NCBI GenBank assembly: GCA_031274925.1
Contig: JAISPL010000030.1
Span: 33,306-97,305 of the forward strand
DNA from: Syntrophobacterales bacterium
GTDB taxonomy: Bacteria > Desulfobacterota > Syntrophorhabdia > Syntrophorhabdales > Syntrophorhabdaceae
Direction of reading: 5' to 3'
Length of the DNA stretch: 64,000 bases
The notes beneath the pieces are model-generated. The model was not told where the DNA came from, did no database searches, and was given only the letters and a program-made list of their open reading frames with translations. How positions within the stretch are numbered: position 1 is the first letter of the stretch; each line of letters opens with the position of its first letter. Shown in pieces: positions 39,272-48,302 of this stretch. Both the position numbers and the translations under genes were made by a program.

Positions 39272-40684
39272 CTAACGTGTCATCCAGGATTTCGCTCGGA
39301 CAGTGATAAACGCGTAGGGGAAGATCCAGAACAGCGCGAGGAAAGAGAAATAGGAATATAAGATACCGTAAAGGAAATCCCAGGAACGTTCACTTCTCAG
39401 ATAATACGCCATATTGAGTGCCGAGAAAAGACCGATGACGCTGAAGAGGTTAATTACCGTGGTGGGCCGATTAATGGAGAGGGTCACAAAGAGGGCAAGA
39501 TTCAGGTAGCTTATGGGATACCGGATATTGGTGATGAGAAGATCAATGAGTGAGATTGCCCGCGGCCACAGAGGCCTTTTCCAAATGATTTTCCAGAAAT
39601 GGATTGTCTCCCGTATATAGCTCCTATTCCATCTGAGATACATTTTGCAGAGTTTCTCGTAGGTCCACGGGACGATGGTGTGTACCCTCGCAGTTCTCTG
39701 GTAAACCGTATCGAACCCTTCCGACAGTACAAAGTTCGTGAGAGACCGGTCCTCTCCGTAAGTGCATGGGACACCTAGGAACGTCTGATTAAGCCATCTC
39801 GAGAGAACTAGGCGGACTGCGGAGGAACGATACGCCGAAAGGGCCCCAGGACAGCAATAGACAGTGGAGTAGGTCGACTGTACCGCCCGTAGCATGTCGA
39901 ATGCCAGTATGAATTGTACTTTCAACATTTTAGGTATGATCCCCTGGTCCCTGTTAAGTACGATAACTTTCCCTGCAACTGCGCCGACACGGGGGTCCCG
40001 GAAGGGACCGGCGACGGCGAGGAGTGTGTTTGAATCAATGACGCTGTCGGAGTCCACAGTGACAACGACCTCTCCTCGCGCTTTGCGGAATCCTTCGCCT
40101 AGGGCCGCACGTTTTCCTCTGTTCTCAGGGAAGCGGACTGTCGTCACCAAGTGCGGATGCTTGCTAGCGGCTTCCCTGATGTGCGACCACGTATTGTCTT
40201 TGCTGCCGTCGTCTATGGCGAGGACTTCAAGTTTCTCCCTTGGGTAAGAGGCAGACAGTACCGAATTTATGGCCTGCTTCACCATGGCTCCCTCATTATA
40301 TGCAGGAATTATGACGGTGAGCGATGGCGCGTTGGCGGGAGTGGCCGAAGGAAAAGGACGGTAGATAAGCCATAGGACCGTGCGAAAGAGGAGAAAAGCT
40401 GTACCCATCAATGCCCACAAGATACTTATACTCATGACAAGCCTTGACCAACGGGATACTTGTGCGGCTTCAACGATTGGTTGAAACATTCCGCCCGAAA
40501 TGCCACAGAAACTGATCGCAAAGAGGCTTACGAGAATCGACCCGTAGATGACCCTGTCTGTAAAGCGGCCCGAAATACTCGGATTGAAGCCCGGGCTGTC
40601 TGCTGGACCTGATGTTTCATCACTTTGTGCCAGCGTGCGGGCAACCTGGGTATTATTGTCGCTATCAATTCTGTCGTTATACAT
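39272..40684 (-). CDS. Family 2 glycosyltransferase, polysaccharide synthase type
   Basis: 470 residues with two N-terminal and about three C-terminal membrane segments. The catalytic domain has VIIPAYNEGAMVKQ, LEVLAIDDGSKDNTW, VVTVDSDSV (metal-binding DSD) and YGEDRSLTNFVL (catalytic D in GEDR). The usual QxxRW acceptor motif of hyaluronan and chitin synthases reads MYLRWNRSYIRE, with R-W kept and Q changed. This architecture fits a membrane synthase that polymerises and exports a beta-linked glycan (NodC/PgaC/HasA class). With the MBOAT and SGNH-like genes upstream it would make an O-acetylated exopolysaccharide. Confidence 0.88.
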   Translation of the reverse strand: MYNDRIDSDNNTQVARTLAQSDETSGPADSPGFNPSISGRFTDRVIYGSILVSLFAISFCGISGGMFQPIVEAAQVSRWSRLVMSISILWALMGTAFLLFRTVLWLIYRPFPSATPANAPSLTVIIPAYNEGAMVKQAINSVLSASYPREKLEVLAIDDGSKDNTWSHIREAASKHPHLVTTVRFPENRGKRAALGEGFRKARGEVVVTVDSDSVIDSNTLLAVAGPFRDPRVGAVAGKVIVLNRDQGIIPKMLKVQFILAFDMLRAVQSTYSTVYCCPGALSAYRSSAVRLVLSRWLNQTFLGVPCTYGEDRSLTNFVLSEGFDTVYQRTARVHTIVPWTYEKLCKMYLRWNRSYIRETIHFWKIIWKRPLWPRAISLIDLLITNIRYPISYLNLALFVTLSINRPTTVINLFSVIGLFSALNMAYYLRSERSWDFLYGILYSYFSFLALFWIFPYAFITVRAKSWMTR

Positions 40685-40774
40685 CTGGGGATCCTAGGAT
40701 GTTAACAAAACACCCAAGTATAAACTCTGGGTAGCCAAAATTCAAGACTATTGCAGGTGCAGAATATCCATGAC

Positions 40775-41866
40775 TTATCTGAATCCTTCGAAGAGTTTTT
40801 TCATTACGGTTTCATGGGCATGAGTGCCGTCGAAAAAATCTTCACCCTTAAATCCGTACAGGGCAGGATTGTAGGAGCCGATAACGGCGATGCCGTTCTG
40901 TTGAGCGAAATCTCTAATGTAGGTTTCAATTTCAGGAACAATCCCGTATTTCGAGTTTGTAAAACACGATTGATATGCGGCGCCGTGAAAGGGCGGCAGG
41001 AAGAATACCACTCGCACCTCTTGTCTGTTGAGATAATGGACCAGACCTTCAAACTGCCCGGTGCCGTACAAGGACTTGAAATCCTTGAAATATATATCTG
41101 GCATTGCATTTGAAGGGCCATCCTTTATCATTCGCATGCGCCTCATCCCGTATGGGAAATGGATGCTTCCGTCCGGCTCTCTTACAAAATCATCAATTTC
41201 CACCGTATCGGTTATGCGAAGCTTATTGCCCGATCTCAAAAACTCCAAGTTCTGTATTGTATAATCAAGGTTGATGAGTTGTGCGTATCGGGCAAACCGA
41301 CTTTCCTTGCTTATCGTCTCTGTTTTATTTTTTTGCGCGGTCCCACCGTCCCTTAAGTTCTTGATCTCCGCCGTTATTTCCTGGTAGCAACTGTCAAGGG
41401 TCCGCCATGATTTGCCCAGCCCGTTGTTTTTATTGAACATCCATGGGTCGATTCCCAGTATCACCGTCGCAGGAAAGATACCTTTTTCTCTGTAAAGGCC
41501 GACAATCCCGAAAAGATCCTGAAGCACCGCTCCTGACACGGAATGATTGAAAAAGTCAGGGTTTCCTCCTATAAACCTCTTTCTGAGCACCATTGTACGG
41601 GAGGAACCGATAACTACCATATCCCGGCGAGCCGAATATTGCTCAACCACCAGCCTTTGGAACTCCCTCTCGTCATAACTCATACGGCCGGCTATCATCT
41701 TCCCGTTGAGGAGGCTCAATGTCATATACTTTAGGCCCGATCCGAGGCTGAATATTCCTACTCCGTCGACGAATATATTGAAGAACGTGACCAGCGTCAG
41801 AAGAGCGAGAAGTATGGCAAAAAACCGTTTTAACCATCGACTGTATGCGGATCTCTTCGCTTTCAT
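40775..41866 (-). CDS. SGNH-hydrolase-like partner of polysaccharide O-acetylation
   Basis: 363 residues with one N-terminal membrane anchor (about 12-35). The SGNH-type nucleophile motif is VVIGSSRTMVL; VILGIDPWMFNKNN is the next block; the C-terminal acid-base pair is in FFDGTHAHETVMKKL (D-x-x-H-like). Resembles AlgX/AlgJ-like or DltD-like periplasmic proteins that move acetyl groups onto a glycan. Lies four bases after the MBOAT gene, so coupled to it. Exact family not certain. Confidence 0.75.
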   Translation of the reverse strand: MKAKRSAYSRWLKRFFAILLALLTLVTFFNIFVDGVGIFSLGSGLKYMTLSLLNGKMIAGRMSYDEREFQRLVVEQYSARRDMVVIGSSRTMVLRKRFIGGNPDFFNHSVSGAVLQDLFGIVGLYREKGIFPATVILGIDPWMFNKNNGLGKSWRTLDSCYQEITAEIKNLRDGGTAQKNKTETISKESRFARYAQLINLDYTIQNLEFLRSGNKLRITDTVEIDDFVREPDGSIHFPYGMRRMRMIKDGPSNAMPDIYFKDFKSLYGTGQFEGLVHYLNRQEVRVVFFLPPFHGAAYQSCFTNSKYGIVPEIETYIRDFAQQNGIAVIGSYNPALYGFKGEDFFDGTHAHETVMKKLFEGFR

Positions 41867-41870
41867 GGCA

Positions 41871-43334
41871 TCAGAACCGGAAGTAAAGGAATTCGGAATA
41901 GGAGCCGAGATAAAGGATGGATATTACCGCGACAAGAGAGAACACTATCAACTGAGGCACGTCGGGTTCAAGGCTTTCTATTATCTTGTTCGAATTCCTG
42001 AAGAGAAAAGAGAGGGGAAGGAAGACTGCAAACATTCCAAGGATGATCTCCCCTTTACCTATCCGTTCGAAGAGTGTGTCAAGAGTCTGCCATGAACCCC
42101 CAAGAGTTGCCACTCTGAATGCAAAGCTTTCAGGAATCTCTGCTCCGCTCAAGCCGGCCATGCCTTTTAATACTTTGACGATGTCGCTGAAGCTTGGAGC
42201 CCTGAAAAAAATCCAGCATATGTTGACGAAATTGAAGGTGATGAGCCACGCGAGCCATTTAGGCATTGAGATGTTGAGTTTCCCCCACAGACGATGGACT
42301 ACAAGTGCGGCGCCGTGCATCAGGCCCCAGGCGACGAAGGTCCAGCCTGCGCCATGCCAAAGCCCGACTATAAAAAAGGTTATCATTATATTGAGGAGTG
42401 TTTGTGGCTCACCGACCCGGTTTCCGCCCATGGGAATATAGACATAATCCCTCATGAACCTGCCCAGGGTCATATGCCACCGTCTCCAGAATTCTTGGAT
42501 GTTAAGCGATCGGTAAGGGCTGTCGAAATTGACGGGCAGAATGATATTGAACATCAGTGATGAACCTAATGCCATGTCGGTATATCCTGAAAAGTCGTAA
42601 TAAAGCTCAAGGGTGTACGAGAGAGAGGCGGTCCATGCCTCAATCATTGTGAGGTCTCCAGTGCTGCCGAAGCCCGCGTTCGCCCAGACCGCAAATGTAT
42701 CGGCAATCACCACCTTCTTGAATAACCCGACAAAAAAGAGACAGATCCCCCGGGCAAGATTTCCGGAATCGACGACCTTATTTTTCCTCCTGTCGAATTG
42801 GGGCATCATCTCTTTGTGATGGATAATGGGTCCCGCTAGGAGGTGGGGAAAGAAGGTTACGAAAAGGCCGTAGTTCATGGCGCTATATTCTTTTACTTCC
42901 CCTTTGGACGCATCGACCAGGTATGCTATTTGGGTAAAGGTGAAGAAGCTTATGCCGAGAGGCAGGACGATTTGTGCAAGGGGTATGCTTAGTTTAGCGA
43001 GAGAATTCATATTTGCGATAAAGAAATCGGTATACTTGAAGTATCCGAGGAGGATAAGGTTTCCGGCGATTCCGGCGTAAAGAATACTTCTCGTGCGCGC
43101 GTGACGTCTATTCTCCCATTTTCTGCAGATAAACCTTCCCATAACGTAATTGAAGACAATGCTCCCCAGGATGAGGGATGTATATATGGGATTCCACCAC
43201 GCATAAAAGACAAGAGAGGCAATAACGAGCCAGGTCTTGGAAGCGATGGTAAGCCGATGTCTGTTCAGAATGAAATAGACGGTGATGGTTCCAGGAAGAA
43301 ATAGAAAGATATAAAAATAAGAGTTGAAAAGCAT
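41871..43334 (-). CDS. MBOAT-family O-acyltransferase (AlgI/DltB type)
   Basis: 487 residues, about ten membrane segments. Conserved MBOAT core: WRRWHMTLGRFMRDYVYIPM followed by GGNR, and LWHGAGWTFVAWGLMHG with the catalytic His. Passes acetyl groups from the cytoplasm across the membrane for transfer to a glycan by the SGNH-like partner. First gene of the three-gene minus-strand set. Its upstream side is occupied by the dead IS5 element, starting about 60 bases away, which could have displaced an original promoter or further genes. Confidence 0.93.
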   Translation of the reverse strand: MLFNSYFYIFLFLPGTITVYFILNRHRLTIASKTWLVIASLVFYAWWNPIYTSLILGSIVFNYVMGRFICRKWENRRHARTRSILYAGIAGNLILLGYFKYTDFFIANMNSLAKLSIPLAQIVLPLGISFFTFTQIAYLVDASKGEVKEYSAMNYGLFVTFFPHLLAGPIIHHKEMMPQFDRRKNKVVDSGNLARGICLFFVGLFKKVVIADTFAVWANAGFGSTGDLTMIEAWTASLSYTLELYYDFSGYTDMALGSSLMFNIILPVNFDSPYRSLNIQEFWRRWHMTLGRFMRDYVYIPMGGNRVGEPQTLLNIMITFFIVGLWHGAGWTFVAWGLMHGAALVVHRLWGKLNISMPKWLAWLITFNFVNICWIFFRAPSFSDIVKVLKGMAGLSGAEIPESFAFRVATLGGSWQTLDTLFERIGKGEIILGMFAVFLPLSFLFRNSNKIIESLEPDVPQLIVFSLVAVISILYLGSYSEFLYFRF

Positions 43335-43394
43335 AGACAGTCCGGATTCAGACGTTACTTCATATGATTAGTCGTCTATTTTACTAAAATAGGG

Positions 43395-44193
43395 AAATGG
43401 TGTAAAGCAATTTGCGGTAAAACACAATTGTTTAGGTACTATTAACACTAATTGAGTCAAATAACCGCAAAGCAAAAAATACACAAAGCCCAAATAGATA
43501 ACATCCAGTTTGTCGTAGCGTGTATATATCCCGTGAAACTCCTTTATACGTCGAAACCAATCGCTCGACAGCATTTCTGTGTTTGTAAAGCTCTTTATCA
43601 TATGCCCATGGTTCTTTGCGGTTTCTCTTTGGCGGAACAACAGGCAGGTAACCCAAGGATTTAGCCGGATACCGCATTTCGTCACCCTCATACACTTGTG
43701 ATCCATCAAAAGAGGAATAGGATTAGCTACTTTCCCTTTGGCCAACAGGAACTTGCGCCCTTCGGGTGCGTAGTGGCGCTCGCCGCTTGGAGAGTATCAC
43801 TGCTTTGACGATCTTATCATCTGCGGATACCACATGAAGCTTGGTGTTCAAACCCCCTCGAGCCTTTCCAATTGCTTATTTTCCAGTTTTTTTAATGCGC
43901 CACAACCGTCATGGTGAATGTACTGTCGAGTGCAAGAATTCTACATTGATAAAGGCAATTTGCTCTTTTTGGAGCGCTAAAAATAAGCGTTCCAAAGCAC
44001 CGTTTTTAGCCCAGCGGTTAGCATGTTTATATACACCGTGTACCACACTTCCCGCAGGATTCCGGCAATGCCCTCCATTTGCAGCCATATGCAGTATGGC
44101 ATTGATTAATCTTCGATTTTCAATGCTTACATTGCCCCGCTGTGTTGGTAGATACTGCTCAATACGCTTGTATTGTCTTTCAGTTATAATCAT
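43395..44193 (-). pseudogene. IS5-family transposase, inactivated
   Basis: Minus-strand pieces in order: MIITERQYKRIEQYLPTQRG, INAILHMAANGGHCRNPAG, YKHANRWAKNGALERLFLAL, then in shifted frames KKTGKQAIGKARGGLNTKLH and KAVILSKRRAP, YEGDEMRYPAKSLGYLPV, PPKRNRKEPWAYDKELYKHR, VERLVRRIKEFHGIYTRYDK. This is the DDE transposase of the IS427 branch of IS5 (the Y-x-R-R-x-x-I-E-R-like motif here as RNAVERL). Two or more frameshifts and a stretch lost around 43755-43905. Inactive. Confidence 0.8.
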
Positions 44194-44232
44194 TCTTATT
44201 CTTTATTCCATCACTATAATTATTTAGTGTCA
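43444..44232. mobile_element. IS5-family element remnant, tentative ends
   Basis: Short imperfect terminal inverted repeats are suggested by TAACACTAA (43444-43452) and TTAGTGTCA (44224-44232), whose reverse complement is TGACACTAA: 8 of 9 match, and TGACACTAA fits IS427-group ends. The left repeat would fall inside the last codons region of the transposase remnant, so the outer boundary is uncertain. No target duplication identified. Confidence 0.45.
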
Positions 44233-44283
44233 GCGCACCCTGGTTCTGACATTATTCATGCATCTCACTCACAAGATATTAGG

Positions 44284-45340
44284 TTAGCAACATGAACCAG
44301 ACGAGCATGAATCAGATCCTACATTCGCGCCCCCACTGTCTGTTCCACAGCCCTCAAACGCTCCATAATGCACATCACGATTACCAATCACTTTGAAAAC
44401 CTTTCCATATCGGGTATCGGAAACCATAGAAGCTGTATTTCCGCAGACAAGCATGGGTTTACCAGTAATAAACCGGTGATGGTCGTCAAGGTCAAAGAAA
44501 TGGGGATGCTCCGAAATACTACCATCATAATAGGCTATTTGACCGTAATCCTCACAAATATCCTCTAAATCAGCAAGCTTGAAGGTGCGTACCGTTCGTG
44601 ATGAAAATGTTGCAAAGCCAAGTATTTTTGCAATTTCCTCATTATCGAAATCGAGTTCTCGAATATTTGTATAACGGAAATCAGCCCATCCGACTTTTGC
44701 CATGAGTGCGGAAATCTTCAACATACATAGCGCCGCTTAGGCATTCTCCTCGCAGTATGGGGTCAACCGCAAGAGTTTCTGGAATACGCCTATCGACGAA
44801 AATATCAGCAAAGAACAATTCGCCGCCCGGCTTTAAAACACGTAATATTTCCTTAAAAACTTGTTCTTTTGCAGGGGAAAGGTTTATAACGCAGTTTGAG
44901 ATAACAACGTCAATACTGTTATTTCCAATTCCGAGAGATTCCAGATCTTCAATATAGCCTTTTAAAAACTTCACGTTTGATTTTTTGAAACCAAAACGCT
45001 CACGTTGTTCGTCCTGATACTTGATGGCTATTCCAATTTGTTCATCCGTCATATCAACGCCGATAGCACAGCCAGATTCTCCGGCCAATTTTGACGCAAT
45101 ATAGACATCGCGCCCTGTTCCACAGCCTAAGTCAAGCACCGTCATTCCATCAAGCAAGGGCGGCAGCGGTGAACCGCAACCATAAAACCTGTTGTGTATT
45201 TCATCCGCGATTAGGGGCAGTATGTCCCTTATCTCTGCGGGTGGTCTATCAATGGCGCAACACGAACTGGTCTTGAGGTCATCTTTGTTTTGTAGTTGTT
45301 TGCCGTAGTATTCCTTTACTTGTTCGATAATTTTGTCCAT
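44284..45340 (-). pseudogene. arsM: Arsenite methyltransferase, frameshifted
   Basis: Methylates As(III) using SAM. The first frame (from ATG 45340, after AAAGAAGGTGAGATTGTC) contains SSCCAIDRPPAEIRDILP, LDLGCGTGRDVYIASKL, VDMTDEQIGIAIKYQ and the As-binding VVISNCVINLSPAKEQVF, and ends GECLSGAMYVEDFRTHGK. The continuation is in another frame: ALMAKVGWADFRYTNI to the Cys-rich end SDSCSSGSCC, typical of ArsM. A single indel near 44705-44715 separates them, so a recent mutation or a sequencing error. An in-frame ATG 28 codons upstream (45424) is rejected for lack of a ribosome site. A/T-richer than the surroundings. Confidence 0.82.
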
Positions 45341-45356
45341 GACAATCTCACCTTCT

Positions 45357-45821
45357 TTATTTATTGATATATTCTTTAGTGACTTCTTCTGCCACAATTT
45401 TCGCAAGCCGATTAAATTCATCATCAGTCATCTCATTAATGCCGAAAGGTATATCTTCATCATGAATTTCACAGGCATCCAATACCAATACGTTGAGTTC
45501 AGGAATTACAGCTTTCATCATTCTTGACGCACAGCTAATAAAACATCCCTCGATAGTAATAGCCTTATGAGTTGTCCGTACTAAATCCCGTTGCCCACCT
45601 TCTTTTGTAAAAGCGCCGCCTAAACAGATTCTTACTGTGTTGTCGGGTGAAATTTTGTACGCGATTAGGTTAGCGGCTCTCCGTGATACTTCACCTCTCG
45701 CGCAAGCGCCCTCACAGGACATGATTGCTGCTTTAGTAGGGGTTGTAGCGTGCTTCTCTGCATAGTCCTCGCACATTTGACAGGAGTCTTCAACTTTTTT
45801 GATTTTGATTTCTTCGTACAT
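45357..45821 (-). CDS. DGC-domain putative zinc-binding protein of arsenic clusters
   Basis: 154 residues, Cys-rich: VEDSCQMCEDY, SCEGACARGEVSRRAANLIAY, IEGCFISCASRMM and LVLDACEIHDEDIPF. The CEGACARGE block and the GC..CAS block mark the DGC family (Pfam DGC domain, predicted metal-binding). Members often lie between arsR and arsM or arsenite pump genes, as here. Biochemical role unproven; handling or sensing of metalloid is inferred from context. Same strand as arsR, 40 bases away, and 16 bases from arsM. Confidence 0.78.
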   Translation of the reverse strand: MYEEIKIKKVEDSCQMCEDYAEKHATTPTKAAIMSCEGACARGEVSRRAANLIAYKISPDNTVRICLGGAFTKEGGQRDLVRTTHKAITIEGCFISCASRMMKAVIPELNVLVLDACEIHDEDIPFGINEMTDDEFNRLAKIVAEEVTKEYINK

Positions 45822-45861
45822 TTTTTACCTCATCATAAGATTTATTTTGCTACCTTTACCT

Positions 45862-46185
45862 TTAGACTTCACATTCACATATGATTTCATTACATATACA
45901 ATCCTGTTTCGTTGTGGTAACTCTTTCAAAAAATGCTCTGAAATCATGCACGTTTTTGTTGTTCAATGAGTAGAATGTCCATTTCCCTACTTTGCGCCCA
46001 TCCACTAACCCGCTATTGCAAAGATATTTCATGTGATGTGATAATGTTGGTTGAGTAATATTAAATTTTTCCAAAATTACACAAGCGCATAATTCACCGC
46101 AAGATAGCATATCAATAATCATTAACCTGTTCGGGTCGGACATAACTCTAAACAACTGTGCATATTCCTTATACTTTTCGCCCAT
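45862..46185 (-). CDS. arsR: ArsR-family metalloregulator
   Basis: 107-residue winged-helix repressor that leaves DNA when it binds As(III). RVMSDPNRLMIIDMLSCGEL starts the fold, with the metal-site ELCACVIL (two Cys of the classical ELCVCDL), recognition helix ITQPTLSHHMKYL, and wing LVDGRKVGKWTFYSLN. The tail adds CICNEIICECEV, four more Cys that could enlarge the site. A strong ribosome site TGAGGTGAAGCG precedes the ATG. Likely controls itself and the two downstream genes through the operator just upstream. Confidence 0.92.
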   Translation of the reverse strand: MGEKYKEYAQLFRVMSDPNRLMIIDMLSCGELCACVILEKFNITQPTLSHHMKYLCNSGLVDGRKVGKWTFYSLNNKNVHDFRAFFERVTTTKQDCICNEIICECEV

Positions 46186-46196
46186 CGCTTCACCTC

Positions 46197-46249
46197 ACAT
46201 AGATGTCAGTCTATGTATAATTATAGTGCATTACATAGATGCGTGTCAA
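46197..46249 (-). promoter_or_regulatory. arsR promoter with ArsR operator dyads
   Basis: On the minus strand TTGACA (46244-46249), 18 bases, TATAAT (46220-46225): both hexamers perfect. Directly downstream is the dyad ACATAGA-6-TCTATGT (46197-46216), and a second half-site ACATAGAT lies between the hexamers (46233-46240). This is the layout expected for ArsR repression by promoter blocking. Confidence 0.8.
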
Positions 46250-46255
46250 TATATA

Positions 46256-46854
46256 ATTTTTACTTATTTTTTTAGTTCTTTCATCGACGCTTCGGCCATC
46301 AAGCCTGTCAATTGACGGGTAGTATTTTTTCGCTTGCATGCGGCGAAAAAATCTCCACCCTTAAACTATTGGCAGGCTTAATTTTGGCCGTGGTGTTTCT
46401 CCGCCGGAAACGGGGGACAGGAAAGGGTGAAACCGTAACAACCGAATGCAGACATTGCTATGTTTTCTCTGCGCGTGACCAAGCATAAATACAGGCTTTT
46501 TTGCGCCCCGTTACGCCGTTTCATGAGGTCTGAATGATATTTACCCTACCCATCCCCGAAAACTGCTTTTGCTTTTCAACATGGCGCATATTTTCCCGTC
46601 TTAAAAGTTCCTCTTGACAAAAACCCCCAAAGGTCTCATTTTAGTTTTTGCGCGGCTGACGGTTGCATCGTGCCGGCAACACCAATTTTTGAGTCAACTC
46701 TCTCTTCCTGAATGTCCTTCTGCTCCATTTTTTGTGGGCAATTTGGCGGATGGGTTTACCTTGATTTCTTTCTACCCTTCCTTTATTATTGGAATGTCTT
46801 TTGAGGATACTTTGGAGACCTTTGTTCAAGTGAAGCAAGAAGGAGATTACAGGA
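46256..46854. other. Gene-free stretch with a hairpin
   Basis: Contains an inverted repeat TTTTTTCGC/GCGAAAAAA at 46325-46333 and 46343-46351 with a 9-base loop, which could end transcription on either strand. A plus-strand frame from 46614 runs into the next gene in another phase and is not coding. Confidence 0.45.
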
Positions 46855-47286
46855 ATGAAGACTCTCGGGGAATTGACACTCCAGGCCCATTCCGGCAGCA
46901 TACCGGAATTCCTGGAATTCATATCGGGGTGGGCGAAAGAGGCCGGGTATGGCGGGCAGCGGATAAGAGAGATGGAATTCGCCGTGGCGGAGGCCCTCAC
47001 CAATATCGTTGAATTTGTCTGTACCGAAGGAGAGGAAGTGACGATCCGGGTGGGCGACGACAAAGGGCGGCGGTTCGTCATCCATATCTCGGATTATGGA
47101 AAATCGTATAATATGCTTCTTGAGGCCGACCCTTTTCTATCAGGCAGCGACCCTTCCGAGAAAAGACCTTCGGTCAGCCGAATCAAGAGGATAGGAGATG
47201 TGGAATATAAACGGTTTGAAGGCAAAAATTACCTCGTCGTCACAGTCTACCCTGCATCCATGGGAGGCTCCACTTCTTCTGCATAG
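46855..47286 (+). CDS. Anti-sigma-factor-type serine kinase (RsbW/SpoIIAB-like ATPase)
   Basis: 143 residues with the GHKL ATP-binding fold: helix REMEFAVAEALTNIVEF carries the N-box Glu/Asn, and VIHISDYGKSYNM the G1-box (D-x-G-x-x-like). Such proteins bind a sigma factor or phosphorylate an STAS partner. The N-box is conserved, but the G1 box is weak (DYGKSY instead of DxGxGF). No sigma factor, STAS or phosphatase partner gene is adjacent. Ribosome site AAGAAGGAGATT precedes the ATG. Confidence 0.78.
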   Translation: MKTLGELTLQAHSGSIPEFLEFISGWAKEAGYGGQRIREMEFAVAEALTNIVEFVCTEGEEVTIRVGDDKGRRFVIHISDYGKSYNMLLEADPFLSGSDPSEKRPSVSRIKRIGDVEYKRFEGKNYLVVTVYPASMGGSTSSA

Positions 47287-47498
47287 AGTATGCGAAGAAA
47301 GCAGGTTTTGCCGTACTTCTGCGGATCCAGAATGAAGATCTTCCGGGACAGGCCCTTGAGGTATTGATGGTGTTATTGAGAGGCTTCCAAGTCCCGTCTT
47401 TCCCTGCATTTGCTTTACAAATCCCGGCGTTTGTGGCATTTTAGTCTCAGGATATTTGGAAATTTTGATATTTTTTGACTTGTCGAACGGGAGATTGT

Positions 47499-48302
47499 AT
47501 GCGGCTCATATGGAGAAGTTTCAGAGGTTTTATGCGAGACGGGGGGCCCATGCTCGCTGGCGCTATATCCTGTTTCTTTATCCTTGCCTTTGTGCCTTTC
47601 ATCCTCCTCATGTTCTCGGTTCTAGGCTACTTCATTGGAGGATACACCGCGTTTCACGATTTTCTGTTAAAGCTCTTGTCTGATGTTTTTCCGAGCGTTA
47701 CGCACCAGATCACCCAGGAGTTGGGTACCATTGTCATCAAAAGACAGATAGGGATTATCACACTCATCGTGTACGCCTTTTTCTTGCTGGACCTGCTGTT
47801 CGCGGTGGAGATCGCCGTGCAGACTATGTTCGGAGTAAAAGTAAGGCGGCCTTTTCTTAAATCGCTCGCCCTCAATATTGTTACCGCGATCTTGCTTTTC
47901 ACCCTTACCTTCGCATCCTTCTTCGCCACATTGTTCATCAGCCTCATAGGTGAGTTGTCGAAATTTTTCCCAGAGCTCAGTATCGGATGGGTCACTGGCC
48001 TGTTCACTGAATATATCGTGCCGGTATGTACCATCTTTGTGGTCTCCACTCTGTTTTATGAGGTATTGCCCTCCAAAAGAATCCTCCGTCATGCTATGCT
48101 CGGAGGCCTTTTTACCACGGTCTTCATCGAAACAGCGAAATTTCTTTTTACCTATTATATTACGTGGAAGGCCTTCCGCCTCGGTGCCATTTACGGTTCC
48201 CTCACAGCAATCGTCGTATTTCTCCTATGGATATATTATGCAGCCTGCATATTTCTCATAGGTGCAAAACTGGTTCATAATCTGAGCGGTGGGACAAAGT
48301 GA
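47499..48302 (+). CDS. YihY/BrkB-family membrane protein
   Basis: 267 residues, six membrane segments. The BrkB pattern begins with GGPMLAGAISCFFILAFVPF, and includes VTAILLFTLTFASFFATLF and LPSKRILRHAMLGGLFTTVF (membrane segment preceded by basic residues), ending WIYYAACIFLIGAKLVH. The family was once called RNase BN in error; transport across the inner membrane is likely, substrate unknown. ATG at 47499 preferred over one eight codons earlier because of GGGAGATTGT. An open, unrecognised frame follows directly in the same phase. Confidence 0.87.
   Translation: MRLIWRSFRGFMRDGGPMLAGAISCFFILAFVPFILLMFSVLGYFIGGYTAFHDFLLKLLSDVFPSVTHQITQELGTIVIKRQIGIITLIVYAFFLLDLLFAVEIAVQTMFGVKVRRPFLKSLALNIVTAILLFTLTFASFFATLFISLIGELSKFFPELSIGWVTGLFTEYIVPVCTIFVVSTLFYEVLPSKRILRHAMLGGLFTTVFIETAKFLFTYYITWKAFRLGAIYGSLTAIVVFLLWIYYAACIFLIGAKLVHNLSGGTK

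Noticed and set aside
46614..47012. 132-codon plus-strand frame before the RsbW-like gene
   Set aside because: It overlaps the start of a well-supported gene in another phase and has no recognisable content.
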